From: Sycobia sp. Sy_11
Taxonomy: Eukaryota > Arthropoda > Insecta > Hymenoptera > Epichrysomallidae
Direction of reading: 5' to 3'
Length of the DNA stretch: 64,000 bases
NCBI GenBank assembly: GCA_018907035.1
Contig: JACCIC010000036.1
Location: forward strand, 1,595,001 to 1,659,000
The translations under genes and the position numbers were made by a program. Shown in pieces: positions 15,049 through 28,511 of this stretch. Below the pieces are notes generated by a model. It was not told the origin of the DNA and did no database searches. It saw only the letters and a program-made list of their open reading frames with translations. Every line of letters starts with the position of its first letter. The stretch's first letter is position 1.

Positions 15049-15326
15049 TGTGTATGGAAGGACCGAAACGTTAGCAGAAAACTTTTGTACTTGCATTATA
15101 GAATCTCCATGAGTTTAGAAACAAACAAACAAGCGAATATCTTGCATTTTTTTTCTTTTCTAACTATTTACAGCTTAAAAGCCATATTAAATATATAGAA
15201 GAGCGAGACGCGCGACGCGCGCACTAGTCGCATGTGAAACCGGTCTTCCCACAAGGCGCGCAATAATTATGAATTCTGATGTTCACCGATGCTGAAATCT
15301 CTTGGGCGCGACCGCACTGTTCACAT

Positions 15327-15329
<3 letters not shown>

Positions 15330-15384
<55 letters not shown>
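15330..15384. repeat. (AT)n microsatellite
   Basis: A perfect array of about 55 bp. Confidence 0.95.
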
Positions 15385-15390
<6 letters not shown>

Positions 15391-15780
15391 CTGACGTTCT
15401 CAATGAAAACTAATACATTTTTGAAATAGTCCTATAAGAAGACTAGAAAGTTAGAAATTGCACATTGAAAATAATCACATTTCATATAATTTTGCGCTAA
15501 AAACTAACGAATTCCATTTCTTCGAGCAGAAGACGTTTTAGTGGAAGCTTAATATATCTGATAATGTTGTTTTACAGCAGCAGAAGATATCCGTTGTTTT
15601 GGTTAGAATCGCGACACGATTCCAAGTCTATGTATACTGAAACTAGAATTCCAAGCGGAATTACTGCTACACTTCGTCTCAGTAATTGGATCGTGCTGTT
15701 TTCGACTCTCTAATCGTAAATTACGTTATATACTTTGCCTTGCGAATACCGATTCTGATTATCGTATGCTATAATGCGCG

Positions 15781-16180
15781 TCGGGAACATATTGATACAG
15801 ACTAGGCGCGTTAACGCGCCCGGCAAACGTCGAGCGCGCCGCGAGCCTCGATCGGCCAATTTTCCGTGACAGCTTGCCCCCCTTCCCCGTCCTTATTCCC
15901 TATAATATCGGTATGTACAGAAGATGGAAACTGAGCGCCGTTGATAGCCGCGCGATCCCGGTGCAATCACGCGAATAAACATCGGAACACGCGCACACAC
16001 ACACGCACCCACGCACGGTCGGGCACGCTCGGGCACACGAATGCACAGACGCTCGCGAGTACGGCATACAGCATGGAGTACTGCGTCGTGTACAATACTT
16101 TACCTAGGACTTCAGGATCTTTATCCTCGCGCAAATTAATGTCGAGGAAATAAAATCAGTTTATGTATACACGCATACGT

Positions 16181-16227
<47 letters not shown>

Positions 16228-17640
16228 CGTGCGTGCGTGTGTGCAGTGCAAGCCGCACGCGTTGCGAAACAATGACAAATCCTTCCCACGCGCGGGAGGA
16301 ACCGCGGCGGCGCGCATCCGTCATAAGGGACGCGGTAGGGAGTGTAGTGGTAACAGCGGCAATGGGGGGGCGGGGAGGGGGAGAAAAAAGTCACTCACTT
16401 GATTACGCGCGATGCGACGAGCAGCTATGAAAAATACGGAATTCGGACGTCCGTCCCCGACCGTCCGGGAGGAGAAGCGTAGAGCTCGGCTGCTTCTGCT
16501 GATGCCCCTTCCCTGTTCGCGCACCTCCTTCTTCCCCCTCGCACTCACTGTTATATACGCGTATACGCACGAAAGATGTACCTTGGGCAGGCTCGTCGTA
16601 CGGCTACCGAACTCGCGGTCACCGCGCAGTTGCCGCACCAGCTCCTCGTTTCCTTCTTTCTTTCGCACCGGGAGACGGCCCTGTCTACACTGCTGGGCAC
16701 TGCGCGAGCGCGCGTATATATGTATATATTCTTTACACCGATCGGTAGCCGCGGTATCTCCTGGAGCCGCGCGTATATGTGTTTACAGAATTTCACGCGC
16801 ACAGCAGCACACTTCAACCATACATAGATATACGTATTATTTATACATTTGCACAATTTTCACGCGCGAAAAGATCAACGCGCAAGCGGGACGCGTACGC
16901 TCGGCTCGCGGCACCGACGATGAAGCATCATATACATATAATAATATATATATATATCGTAAACCCGGTCGCGTAAAGTCGCCTTTAGACAGATGCTTGA
17001 TATTCGCCGCGCGTAGACCTCTCGGTATATTACACTGGCCGGGGCTGTACGCTTCGTCCGGGACTATAATACGCCGCCGACTTACCGAGCGTTCTCTCAC
17101 ATCGGCGTCTTTCGCGGCACTCGCTCGAGGTCTCTCTCCCTCTCTCTCCCTCTCTATGATACGGCGGCGGCTCGCGGGCGCTCCGTCTCGAGTCTCGACT
17201 CGTGATGTATATATATATATAATAATAATAATAAGCCGATGCAGTAGGAGACGGCCCCGCATCTCAGAGAGTCGAAAGGCCCGCGCGGCTCGAGCAGCGC
17301 CACGGAGAGCAAGTGTGGTGGGAGAGGACCGAGTAGGTGAGCGAGAGAGGGGCCCCTTTCACACTGGAAGGAGAACGGCCGGCGTCGCGCCGCGGCGCGC
17401 GTATAAAATACGTAAACTGGTATATCTCTACACCTGTATATGTTGCGTACAGGTTGTTCGGTACTTCCGCGAGAGCGCGGCTGAACGCTTTTTCTCTTTC
17501 TCGCTTTATGCGTATAGAATAATTCGTTCAACGGCGGAAAGTATAACGGGATTTCCGATTAGCAGCCAAAAGCATAATGTATAACAGTATTCGCGGATGC
17601 CCGGGACGAAAACCTACATACGTGCCAGATTTCGACTCGC
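15781..17640. other. CpG-rich block, possible promoter or untranslated exon region
   Basis: Base composition changes sharply to GC-rich with many CpG (CGCGCG-type runs at 15810-15850, 16300-16350, 17280-17400). It includes a TATAAAA at 17402-17408 and donor-like AG|GTGAGC at about 17337. One + frame stays open for 390 codons (16412-17584), but its product is arginine/serine-rich, includes array-like I/Y runs and has no domain, so it is probably a by-product of the composition. A promoter role is inference. Confidence 0.35.
16187..16244. repeat. (GT)n-(GCGT)n microsatellite
   Basis: A GT array passes into GCGT units at the left side of a CpG-rich block. Confidence 0.95.
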
Positions 17641-17717
17641 ATTCCCGCCTCGTCCCATTGCAAATGAGAAACATTTTAGTCCTATATCGATATATATTTA
17701 TAGTATTCATATCTTTC

Positions 17718-17719
<2 letters not shown>

Positions 17720-17773
<54 letters not shown>
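17720..17773. repeat. (TA)n microsatellite
   Basis: A perfect array of about 54 bp just right of the CpG-rich block. Confidence 0.95.
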
Positions 17774-17781
<8 letters not shown>

Positions 17782-19523
17782 TTCGAAAAGAACTTTAAAG
17801 CTTCGTGCGCAATAATGCGAATTATGCTTAGTATATAGAATGCGTCAGTTTTCGGCCTGACACATTCCAAACGTGCGCCAATCTTTGCCGATGGCACAAC
17901 GAGTATATATGGTATATAAGACATCCGTGAACCTCTACTTGTATTCCCTCGTATTTCCTTGCATCCCAGATCCTATATGCAAGATCGATATACATTTTAA
18001 TGAAGTCCGAATGAGAATCCTGCCGTGAGCCTTACCAAAATAATTTACATTTAGCACTAACTTACACTTTATTATCGAACGTGGAAATAAAATTCAAATT
18101 CTGAGTGCTTTATTCGTACATGAGCATTTACGTGCGCCAGTGTTTTTAGCACCCACAATCTGGAATGTGTGATATAGCTGTCCGCGCAATATGACGAGTG
18201 GTCTGCGTTTCGATGCGGAAACCCTGTACGGTTGCGATTCGAAATTTCTCATAATCTTTGCAGTGATTGTTCGAAATGTGCTAGTTTTACTTTGGCCAGG
18301 GGAGGGGTTCAATGTATACTTTGGTATGAATGAGCCTTTTATGCCTCGTGTTTTGCGCGCTCATCGGCAGCCCCCCGCTCTCAACCCCCCGAGATCGATC
18401 TATAAAATATCTACGATGAGAAACGATCGTTAGGGCTTTGATGCGCGATGGTCCTCGACGCAGTGAGTATCGCTCGCACGCCCGCTTACGTGTGCGTGTG
18501 TGCGTGCGCGTCTGCATGTGCCAGCTGTAACTGCTAAGTACGCCTGTGTTTATGTATAGAAATGTTTCATGCTGAGAGCATCGGAAAAAAGGAGTAGACG
18601 GCGAGTGGAACATGACGAGTCGATTTATTATAATATATTACCTCCTCTTCAGTTAGAGATATTTTAATTGATATAACATCGGAGATAAAAAAGCGTCGGA
18701 GGATATTTTTAAACTAAAACTATTTCAAAATATGTGTTGTCTATGTTGTTTTCTTCGAATACATTAACATATCGTTTAATTAATTAAATTCACTGTATTG
18801 AGCAATTGAAATAGGATTGGTGTTATGCGCGTCTATATATGTATATATATATATATAGGCTTAATGGTTTAATAAATATACTGCTATATATATGCGCGTA
18901 CTTGTACACACGTAAAATATATAAGTATTGCAAGTATACTTACTAAGCGTGGTAATGCATTATACGATTCGATCATTCGGGGAATGCAAATGACCAAGTT
19001 TCAATATAAAATAACTCAACGTTTCTTTTCTCCGTACATATATCCGAATCAATAGATTCGTTATTCGAAGGAAAAATAAATATTTTACCGAATCATTTCA
19101 AAAGGCATGTATACAATCCAAATATAACGGACGAAACCTCACTTTTTGAAGACTATAACGCCATTAAATAAAACAGTGAGAAAACCTCGAAAGTCCGCAG
19201 TCAGATATTTATATATTTTCATAAGCAATACAATTTCGTAGTATTGTATATTTAAAATGTCCTCGAATCTTTGAAAATTCGACAGCGTGGTTTATCTTTC
19301 TTTTGAAATTGCATCTCCATTTATATATGTTGGTTAAATATAAAGAATTCACAAGCCTTATATTTGTACGTCTAGATAGAATTATGAAATGCGTGACATT
19401 CTTAATCGAACGTGTCATAGTCCATGTACACAACAAATGGGTGTCTAAAAAAAAGTGTAAAAATCACGCTGACACGCTAATCTCGCACTGAAGGAGGCAA
19501 CTAATACCGAAGAAATTACATAC

Positions 19524-19526
<3 letters not shown>

Positions 19527-19572
<46 letters not shown>
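19527..19572. repeat. (AT)n microsatellite
   Basis: A near-perfect array of 46 bp. Confidence 0.95.
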
Positions 19573-19578
<6 letters not shown>

Positions 19579-19829
19579 CGCTTTTACAAGAGTTCAATTC
19601 GATGATCCACTATTGACGACTCGCCGACGCTAACGAGCGGCGCGATGCTGGCTGATATATTTCCAAACGACGGCCATGCCTCGAAATAATAATATAATAA
19701 CGTCCGGTTGGTACAAACCCGCTCTATCTGGGTGATCCATACTTACGCGCGCGACAATTAAAGTACCGATATTATAACTGATTCTCAATCGCGCGGTATA
19801 TGAATGTATTGCATGAAAGAACTTGCGAT

Positions 19830-19833
<4 letters not shown>

Positions 19834-19877
<44 letters not shown>
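19834..19877. repeat. (AG)n microsatellite
   Basis: A perfect array of 44 bp. Confidence 0.95.
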
Positions 19878-19880
<3 letters not shown>

Positions 19881-21671
19881 ATGCGAGATAGATAGATTTA
19901 CGTACATGCATGCGTTACAAAGTAAAATGCATAAAATATATATGATAGCATAGAATACATAGCAATGAAATATATTTTACGCATACAACTATGGAACAAA
20001 TCGTTGTATGTACAACTTGATAGAAATAGCAAGCAATAGCTAAAAATAAAAATAAATGTAATAATATCACAGTAAATCTATCTTATGCTCATATTTAAGT
20101 TTTTTAGTAAACATCCGAGAAAATTTGTGTGCAATGAAATTATGCCTCCTTGAATCTGTATGTAACGAATCCAGTTACACCTAAAAGGAATGAGTCACGT
20201 TCAAGTTCTGTAATATCTGAAATTAGCTTCTAATTTCTTAGGACGTATCGAGCATTGCCAACAAGTAATAATTCAAGTGGCAAAATAAGGATAGCTTCTA
20301 CGTAAAATTTCGATGCGGTATTTCTGAATAAAAAAAGAAAAAATAGTATAGAATATCATATTAAAGTTTTTTCTCAAATTTCTTACGCAGCATTTCCACA
20401 ATAAGTACAACTGCCATAACCTACCCTAGCTTACGTAGAAACACAAGATGCTAATGGCATAACCAAGATCATTGCTAAACTGACTTTTAGATGTAATCTG
20501 TGACATATAAAGTTTCGAGGATCGAATATTGTAGCGGAGCATCAGAGACGTCTCGATTATTCACTTGAAGACTGATTCTGTTATCCTCTGAAGATTCGTC
20601 ATTTTTTTATCCGGATAATTACGTATGTAGGCATTGATACGTAAATAGAAAAATAATTGAATCGGCAATTTATTCCTGTCGGACACAACTCTGTTTCTCG
20701 CTATAGCTTTTCTTAGTTTCTTCAAAGCAGTCTTAGTCGTCTGAAACCCGTCTGCCTAGGGTGAAGAGATCGTGAACGCTGCGGATATTGCTGCAATTGA
20801 TCGTGGAAAATGTTTGCAGTCAACTCAATAATTTCATACAAATCATCGTTTTATACATTTTCATCGGTATAATATTTTTTTCAAAGAATAAGGAAAAGCG
20901 TCGATTCGCAGATGAGAAGAATGAATTAAACAATAACAGAAAGTTTAGAAGAATGAATAATAATTAATGATAATTCATAATGATATCTTGCGGAATGATA
21001 TGAGCTATCCGTACCTTAGAGAGAGGGGGGAAGTCCAACTTTATAGTTCGTACTATATATATTATCCTGAAAGTCACGAGCAGCTAATGATAAGGATCCT
21101 TGCGAAAAAAGTCTGTATATTTACACACATCTGTACATCTACACACCTAAACGCATCTAATATGTATGTAGCTGTATTGAATAGGACCGGCCGCGACGTA
21201 GCGCACCAGCGTTACACAACAGACGTTTATATAATCATCCACAAAGGTGCGTGATCTTCGCGCACGGTAAATACAGCCGCGGCGTTCGAGAACTCCCGCT
21301 GAAGGATTTATTTATTAAGATACGCTTATCTCTCTCTCCCTCTCTCCCCCACTCTCTCTTTTCTTCGAAAGTCAGATTATTCATTTTTTCGTAATTTCCT
21401 AAGCTCGGAGCTTGTTATAGAGGCATATATAATCTCAGAGGGAGAATCAACCTGGAAAACTGCAAGTATTGCGGGTATATGTCGCGACAGACGAACGATT
21501 ATTATTATTATCATTATGACAGATATAGTCGAAACAGGAATTCGCCGCGGCTCCGCGTACGTTCCGTGCGTGCACATGGAAAACGGAATCTGTGGAATTG
21601 GAAAAATATACTGTAACAGGTTTTATTTAACCATTGCAAAACCTTTCACTGTATGGATATGTTTGTGTGTA

Positions 21672-21676
<5 letters not shown>

Positions 21677-21726
<50 letters not shown>
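21677..21726. repeat. (TA)n microsatellite
   Basis: A perfect array of 50 bp. Confidence 0.95.
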
Positions 21727-21729
<3 letters not shown>

Positions 21730-23469
21730 TATTTCTGTTATTAATATTTTCAGTATTAATAATAATCCAATAGGTATAGGTGCAATGGAACGGAATTTAC
21801 ATTCAAAGTTAGATATGAATCTTTTATACGAATACATGCATTTTTATAATGTGTAAAGAAATTGATTGTGATCTAAGCAAAGTCTTATTTATGTAAAATG
21901 ATCTTATATATAAGTTGTAAGAAAATTATTAGATTTATCAAGAAAATTGGAAATGATTTGTAAAAGATTTGCTCATGTACTAACTGAATAAAGAAACCGA
22001 AAATTAAATTAATAAGAATTGATTTTATTATATATATATATATAGATGGTTATACTGGAAAAATTGTTACAGTTATTCAGAATGTGCAAGTTTCGCCCTA
22101 AAGCACCTGCTCAGATACTCAGAGTATAGAAGATGACGTAATATTAACCGTTTAAGGATAAACCGGTTTGAAATAAATATTTATATAATCTGCATATATC
22201 TATATGATTTAATTATGAGAAACGGTAAAATTAAGTTTTCTTAATTTCTATATAGTGCGATATTGTAACTATTGTATTCAAACCCGTTTTTATCAGTACA
22301 TCCCTAAGATTAGATTATTTGTCACCTAAATTAGCATTACAATAAAATGTCACGTTTTTATTACATAATGTTAACTATTATATCTAATTCATTCTAATCA
22401 ATTTTATTAATTAAAGATTTATTAAAAGTTCTTAAATTTGCTCGAGTAATATCAATAACCTATTTTATATCTTATAGTAAAAAGAAATTTGTTTCATCAA
22501 ATAGAGAATTAACATCTACAGATTATATATGAACTTAAGTGAATTTAAACATCAAAATCTTAGACTCGCATATGTATATTATATTTATTGTATATAATGT
22601 AATACGGAGAATACTGGAATATTCATACTGCATTCGAAAACAATAATTAGTAAGTGGTTGACAGATCTATGTTTGCAAAGTTGATAGAAAATATAAAACT
22701 TATTTGAGAATCTCACAGAAATCTGTCACGTCGATATCGCTTTAATAATATTAATTTATCCTTTGTTGGATCTTAATAAAGTATCCATATAAGACAGCTA
22801 TATCACTTTTAAAATCACAATCTATATAAGCCAAATCAACGTATTTGTCAAATTTAATGGGTAAAAATAGAATTACAAATATGTTATAAATATCCTCAAA
22901 TTTTAGCTTATTTGTTCGATAGGTTCCATTGAAATCCTATGGTCAGGGAATTTAAATTTTGTACGTACTTCAGATTATAGTTTTCAATAATGTTGATTTA
23001 AATAGATCTTAATTTCCACAAATTATAGCAAATTTTTAGAAAAATGATTATATATATAATCACAACATAAACGCTTTGTTATTTTCTAATCGAAGGAACG
23101 TGTGTTCCTTTAATAATCGTAGGAAAGAAAAGTAAAAGCGAACATCACAGGTATGAAAATAGCGTAAGATATACTTAAGATCACCCATTCATGCGCAAGT
23201 AGTTGCTATTTTTCCGCGCGTTGAGTCTCATGTAAAGCAATTCCATTGTACACCAATTGAACGCTGTATTACATATATATGCGTATTGTGCACGGAAAAT
23301 ATAGCTTTTCTATGTAGGTAAATACGATAGCTCTAAGATCCTTTTGAATACGATTTTCAGCGGATATATCTGTACAGACATGCATAGAAGTAATCGAAAA
23401 GTATATATTCTGTCCTCAGCCGTATATAACATGTATATACGTACATAGATATACACATGCACGCGCGCA

Positions 23470-23470
<1 letters not shown>

Positions 23471-23520
<50 letters not shown>
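23471..23520. repeat. (CA)n microsatellite
   Basis: A perfect array of 50 bp, preceded by a short CG alternation. Confidence 0.95.
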
Positions 23521-23525
<5 letters not shown>

Positions 23526-26500
23526 ATGTATTTGTCCGCGAATGCGATAGGGTATTGCCACCTTTCCTTCTAGTTCACCTCAGGCGCATCGCGCGTATCA
23601 CGGATGTGAACGATATTTTAAGGCATCGCTTCTTTTTATGTGTGTATGTTTGGGTGTGTATGCGCGCGCGCACATCAGGATCTATATTACGTGAGAATCG
23701 TTTAGTGTTCAGTTTTAAATTCTGCAGGTAATGAATTGAGCATCAAAGTAATATTTGTGGATCAAATGACTAAATTTTCCTACAAAATTCTAGCTAAAAC
23801 CTTTAAAGCAGTATTTCTCTGTAAATATATACTTATAAACGTATCGAACTATTTCAGTCAACTTATGACACAGAAAAACTCTTTATTTCTAATCGGCTAG
23901 AAGATGCCTAGAGCGCTGTACAAATGGTTCTAGCATTATACTAGAATGTAGTTGCTGAAGTGAATTGTGTACTTATCACATGCATAAAAGCAGACTTGAA
24001 TTTATTGTAAATGCACTTTCAAGATTATTTTCCGCGTTTGAATACAGATATTACATTATCGATCCTTTGCATAGATAGAATATATACTTAAAGATAAGAT
24101 ATCGACAGACACTGATTTTCAAAAAATTGAAACAAATTATATCGATGACCACTGTTGTTTTTTGCTTATTGTTGAAAAGCTGCGTTTCACTTATAATTTT
24201 CACTAATCTAATCTCAAGTCAACAGTGAAATAATAAAAAAGAGACTATGATCACAAGGCTTCAGACACCAGTTAAAATGTAAACGTCGATTTTTCAGTCG
24301 CTGTATTTTTTAAATGCTCTGTAACGTTATAACTGCTATCATTTAAGTAGTTAAGGCATTTAGTAACTCGCAAGTAGAAACAGCCGTCTGACTTACTCGA
24401 TAGTTGTAGTGAAACATTGCAGACTACTACATTAATTATTTCATCATTTGCCCGACAATGATCAAAGAAGCCATGCTAAAACATATTTTTATTAAATATG
24501 GATACACAAACAGTTTGAAGCTATAGCTATTGCGATTGTTCCAATTTTTCGTCAATAGTAAAACGTATCTATATATTTTTATGCGAAGTTACATTCACCT
24601 GGAGTAAGTGTATTACTAAAATACTTATCCTCATAATATCGATTTTGAAATCACTGCTATAGAAATTATCAAAATTATATCATGCCAGGAAATCGACTTA
24701 TAACGCAGAAAACTCCGAAGAAGTTGAGGTGGAAATTACAGTTTCTAGCGCCCTTTCAAAATTAACGCCAATAAAAATACCGACAATAACAAAACTCTTG
24801 GATTTTGAATACCTCTTTATTATTTAAATTAATATTAACCCTATACGATTGCTTATATTAAGTGCCACCGTTACAAATTTATATTATAAATATGTCTAAT
24901 ATTAAGAGGATATTAAAAATTCAATGATTCTAATGTCACTCTCATGTCCATTATCCTTAATTTGACAATGAGAGCAGTAATTTGCAATTATCAAAAATTT
25001 AATATCTTGTATACGACTATCTGCAGCATCGAGCGATGGATATTTCACAATTTATTCGAGAGAAGTTCGCGAAATAATCAGAACGTGATTTTTTATTAAT
25101 AGAGAAAAATAGATACCCGAGACCATAAAAATCATTTATTTAATTTTTCTGGAATTTATAAATACTCTCATTTTAATAAAATTTAAAAATGACAGGCTGA
25201 GAACTTCCTTTCATTCGCTTTTAATGATGCCCCAGTAAGAGCTTTTGCAGAAATTGAATTCGATCGATTTTCCCCTTTTCCGACTTGTTCCAATGTACAT
25301 TTCACTGCGTGAAAATGAAAATTAGCAAGATTATGAAAATAATAAGCAGCGTACTAAGAGAAAAAAGTTCGATAACATTTCAATATGTGAACGACGTTAC
25401 ATTTATATGTCCGAACTAAAGGCTAGATGTTGTTAGAATTCTATACAAATAATTGAAGATGTTCAGCAAAGAAAAAGCAACGTGCCTTAGAAGTTCAAAC
25501 ACTTCAAGAATTGTAAAAAATTTTTATTTAATATATTCTAAATTAAAGAGAATGTAAGGGTACGTCTAATAAAAACTTAGTATAATAAAAAGTCTAATAA
25601 ACATCTTGAAATTCGGAGTAATCAAAAGAATAAAGTCTGTATATAAAGTACTATATAAAGAATGCATAGGTTTCTACTATTATACTTGAAGGATTTAATA
25701 TCGCTTTAATTTAAATTAGAAATCAATAAAGGTATATTTGTAAGTTTCTTGGTCTCTTAAATTATTCTTTTAATACAGTTTTAACATACTGACAATGTAT
25801 ACATTATGAAATAAGTAGTTAGAATATTAAATACGGGATCGATTATTCTCCTGTATTGTCGTGTATGATAGTACAAAGAGGATTTGCATTGTAATCAGAC
25901 GCATTCGATTAAACACAAAGGATGGCAATTAAAATTTGGAATCTCGCATGAACACATAGATCTGGACTTAGAAATCGATCATTTTCATTATTTTTCTATG
26001 CGACTACAAAGCAGAAATAGTTACTTCTACTACCGCTTTATGACGATTCCAAGAAACATTGATCTTTCAATGGTGCTAATGATTTAAAGTTCTTTTCATA
26101 AGTAAAGTAAGTCATAAGCGGACTGACTTTTTCCATATTTGTTAAAAAAAACATATGCACACATACGAACGCGAATTTCTGAGCGAAAATTGCAAAAGTA
26201 AGATAGTTTCGACGTGTCAAATGTCTTGCTCAAACGTGACCTAAAAATAAGTTTGTTCATCCGAGTTCAGGCACACATCGGTATATGCATATTTTCTATG
26301 CAAGTACGAACATCAAATATGTACTCGCAGCCACGAGCAGAAGGAAACGCGTAACGCGTGTATAATGTACTCCTAGTCCCAAATCGCTCTTAATGATACT
26401 TGCGAATTCTTATAAAGAATAGAGACTGAGGGGGAGGGGGGAGAGCGTGAAGGACAAAAATTATTACAGGGATGTCTCGAAATAACGAGGTCGCAAATTT

Positions 26501-26540
26501 TAACAGACACGCCAAAGAAATGGTGAGCGTTGGGCTTCTT

Positions 26541-26575
26541 GCTAATCGTTCAATAGAATAATTAAGCACGTACCT

Positions 26576-26619
<44 letters not shown>

Positions 26620-28300
26620 GAACGAGAGACGAAGACAGAGAATCAAAGTAGGAATTATAAAGCGGTTGGAGTTGGGAGGGGGCAGGGAGCTGAACGCTCG
26701 AGCGGCGCTAGAGCCAAGGTAAAACTCGAGAGGAAAACGCGAAATTCCAAGGCTATAAGGTGGTCTGCGCGTCGATATCGTCGTCGGAGAGACCGCGGGT
26801 AAAATTCGAGCACTCGCGCGAGCGAGGCGTCGCGGAATTATGGCGGCGGAGCCTCCCCGCGTTATTTCACCATTACAATACTGTATAGGATAGCTCGTCG
26901 GAGCTATCATATAAAGCTCCACGGCGCTCGATCTCCGATGATTTCCGCTTGAATAATAATTGGGAGTTCCTTTTTTCCGCATTCTGCTGTCTGACTTCAC
27001 TGGCCTCCTCGGTCATTTTACGCTCGTCCTTTATTCTTATATAAATTATCGTGTAAAAAGTGATTTATCGATAGATCGTTGCCAGCGCTCATTTATGCAT
27101 ATTAATAAAGATAAAATCTGGGCCGTATATTATGTTAAATTCCCAATACTAACGCACGAAAATACGCATTGAAAATGTCTGCGTGCGTGTGTGTATATAT
27201 ACGCATTAGAGATGTACAAATATATTGATGCAAATGTTAATTTAATTTATGAAAAAATCGAATGATTTTTCACGGAGGAGTTCATTATTGATGTGATTCC
27301 AACTCATTCGTATATTTTTAAAAGTGCAGAGGTTTCAATAAATAAAATTATTAACAAACTGATCGAAGCTTTGACGTAATAACACGATATTTCATGTAAC
27401 GTACAACCCCGAACATCGACTTATGTAGGTTACAGATTGTAATTCTTGTTTTCGCCTCGATTACCAATTTATCGACCAAAAGAAAGGGGAATATATAAAA
27501 ATATTTTCAGAATCCTCGTCGACCTAATTTCGTTTTTCACGACACTGTTCTCTCTCTATATTACATAAGGCAAAGAAATTTTACTTCATATCCAAAATTA
27601 TCGTTGAGCAATGTTGTACGAGAAGGCGAGTAGAGATATAATGTGAAAAAAGCGTTCATTACATGCATACGAGACTCAATTCCTGATATTGTAAAAAGTT
27701 ATGAAAACGTCAAAATGTACGAAGACAAAAAGTAAATAATAATCTGCCGAGGTGATTTGTGTCGGCCGTCTGTAGTAAAGAAGCGCATTCCCGATCGAAT
27801 CAGCCCAACTATGTACGATCTATGATGCAGAATCAATACACAACTGTACAGCTGAACAGTCTATTGTAAATCCCTGACTAGCAGTAATTATTTTCCGCAA
27901 TATATATATAAATTGCGAGCGCGCGACCGCGCTGCATTTATATTCCTCACCTGCGGGTCTTTTCCGCGCACCGCTTTCCATTCTCACGAACATACATGTC
28001 TGTCTGCCTGTGTGTGCTTATGCACGTGTGTGCGCGCGCGCGCGTACATTCGTGTACGTGCGTGCTCGCGCGTGTGTGTATGCACACGCACTGTCTATGC
28101 ACTCTCTCGACGAGAATCGCGGCACTATTTTCCTTTTTAGGTTTTGCCCTGCATTGCGCACGGCTTCACGGAGAATGGTGCAGAGGGGCGGGGCGGGCAA
28201 GAAGTGACACGCGGAAACTCGACGTGTCGCTAAATAGGATACGGCCGCATCCTCGTCGAGCGACGCGCTTGTGTGTAGAATACGGAGGCTGTCTTATACT
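26541..28300. other. Two GC-rich islets around AT-rich DNA
   Basis: CpG-rich stretches at about 26680-26900 and 27910-28270 flank AT-rich DNA. The second is rich in GTGTGC/GCGCGC alternation. Open frames are low complexity (H/V/C/R repeats). They may be promoter-like, without proof. Confidence 0.35.
26584..26616. repeat. (AG)n microsatellite
   Basis: An array of about 33 bp at the left side of a GC-rich islet. Confidence 0.93.
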
Positions 28301-28462
28301 AATAACACGAGCTATATTGCCCAATTTATTTATTCGTTGATATTTATATTGATAAATGAGATTTTTAGATCGCTGATGAAGTGCCAACTGCTCCAGTTAT
28401 TCCATATTTTCTACAAGATTTCTAGTCCCCCAGGTAGCCTTCTGTATCAAGTTCTAATTTAA

Positions 28463-28511
28463 TTAGGATTTTAAAATTTAACTTATCAGTTAGAATTTTA
28501 AAATTTAACTT
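28463..28511. repeat. Two-copy direct repeat, 27-bp period
   Basis: TTAGGATTTTAAAATTTAAC is followed 27 bp later by TTAGAATTTTAAAATTTAAC, two near-identical copies separated by ATCAG-type spacer. It is a local duplication in AT-rich DNA. Confidence 0.6.

Larger units (their letters stand above)
10661..15780. other. AT-rich stretch without recognised genes
   Basis: Mostly unique-looking AT-rich DNA with arrays at 13.0, 14.9, 15.0 and 15.3 kb. I see no credible coding frame or RNA gene. Confidence 0.45.
17774..26540. other. AT-rich stretch with scattered arrays, no recognised genes
   Basis: Contains arrays at 19.5, 19.8, 21.7 and 23.5 kb, a small CpG patch at 18340-18500 and otherwise AT-rich DNA. 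No exon with good splice sites or domain was recognised. Confidence 0.45.

Noticed and set aside
16412..17584. A single 390-codon open frame as a protein-coding gene
   Set aside because: The product is low-complexity, has no domain, spans array-like segments, and equally long frames exist on the other strand. Composition explains it.
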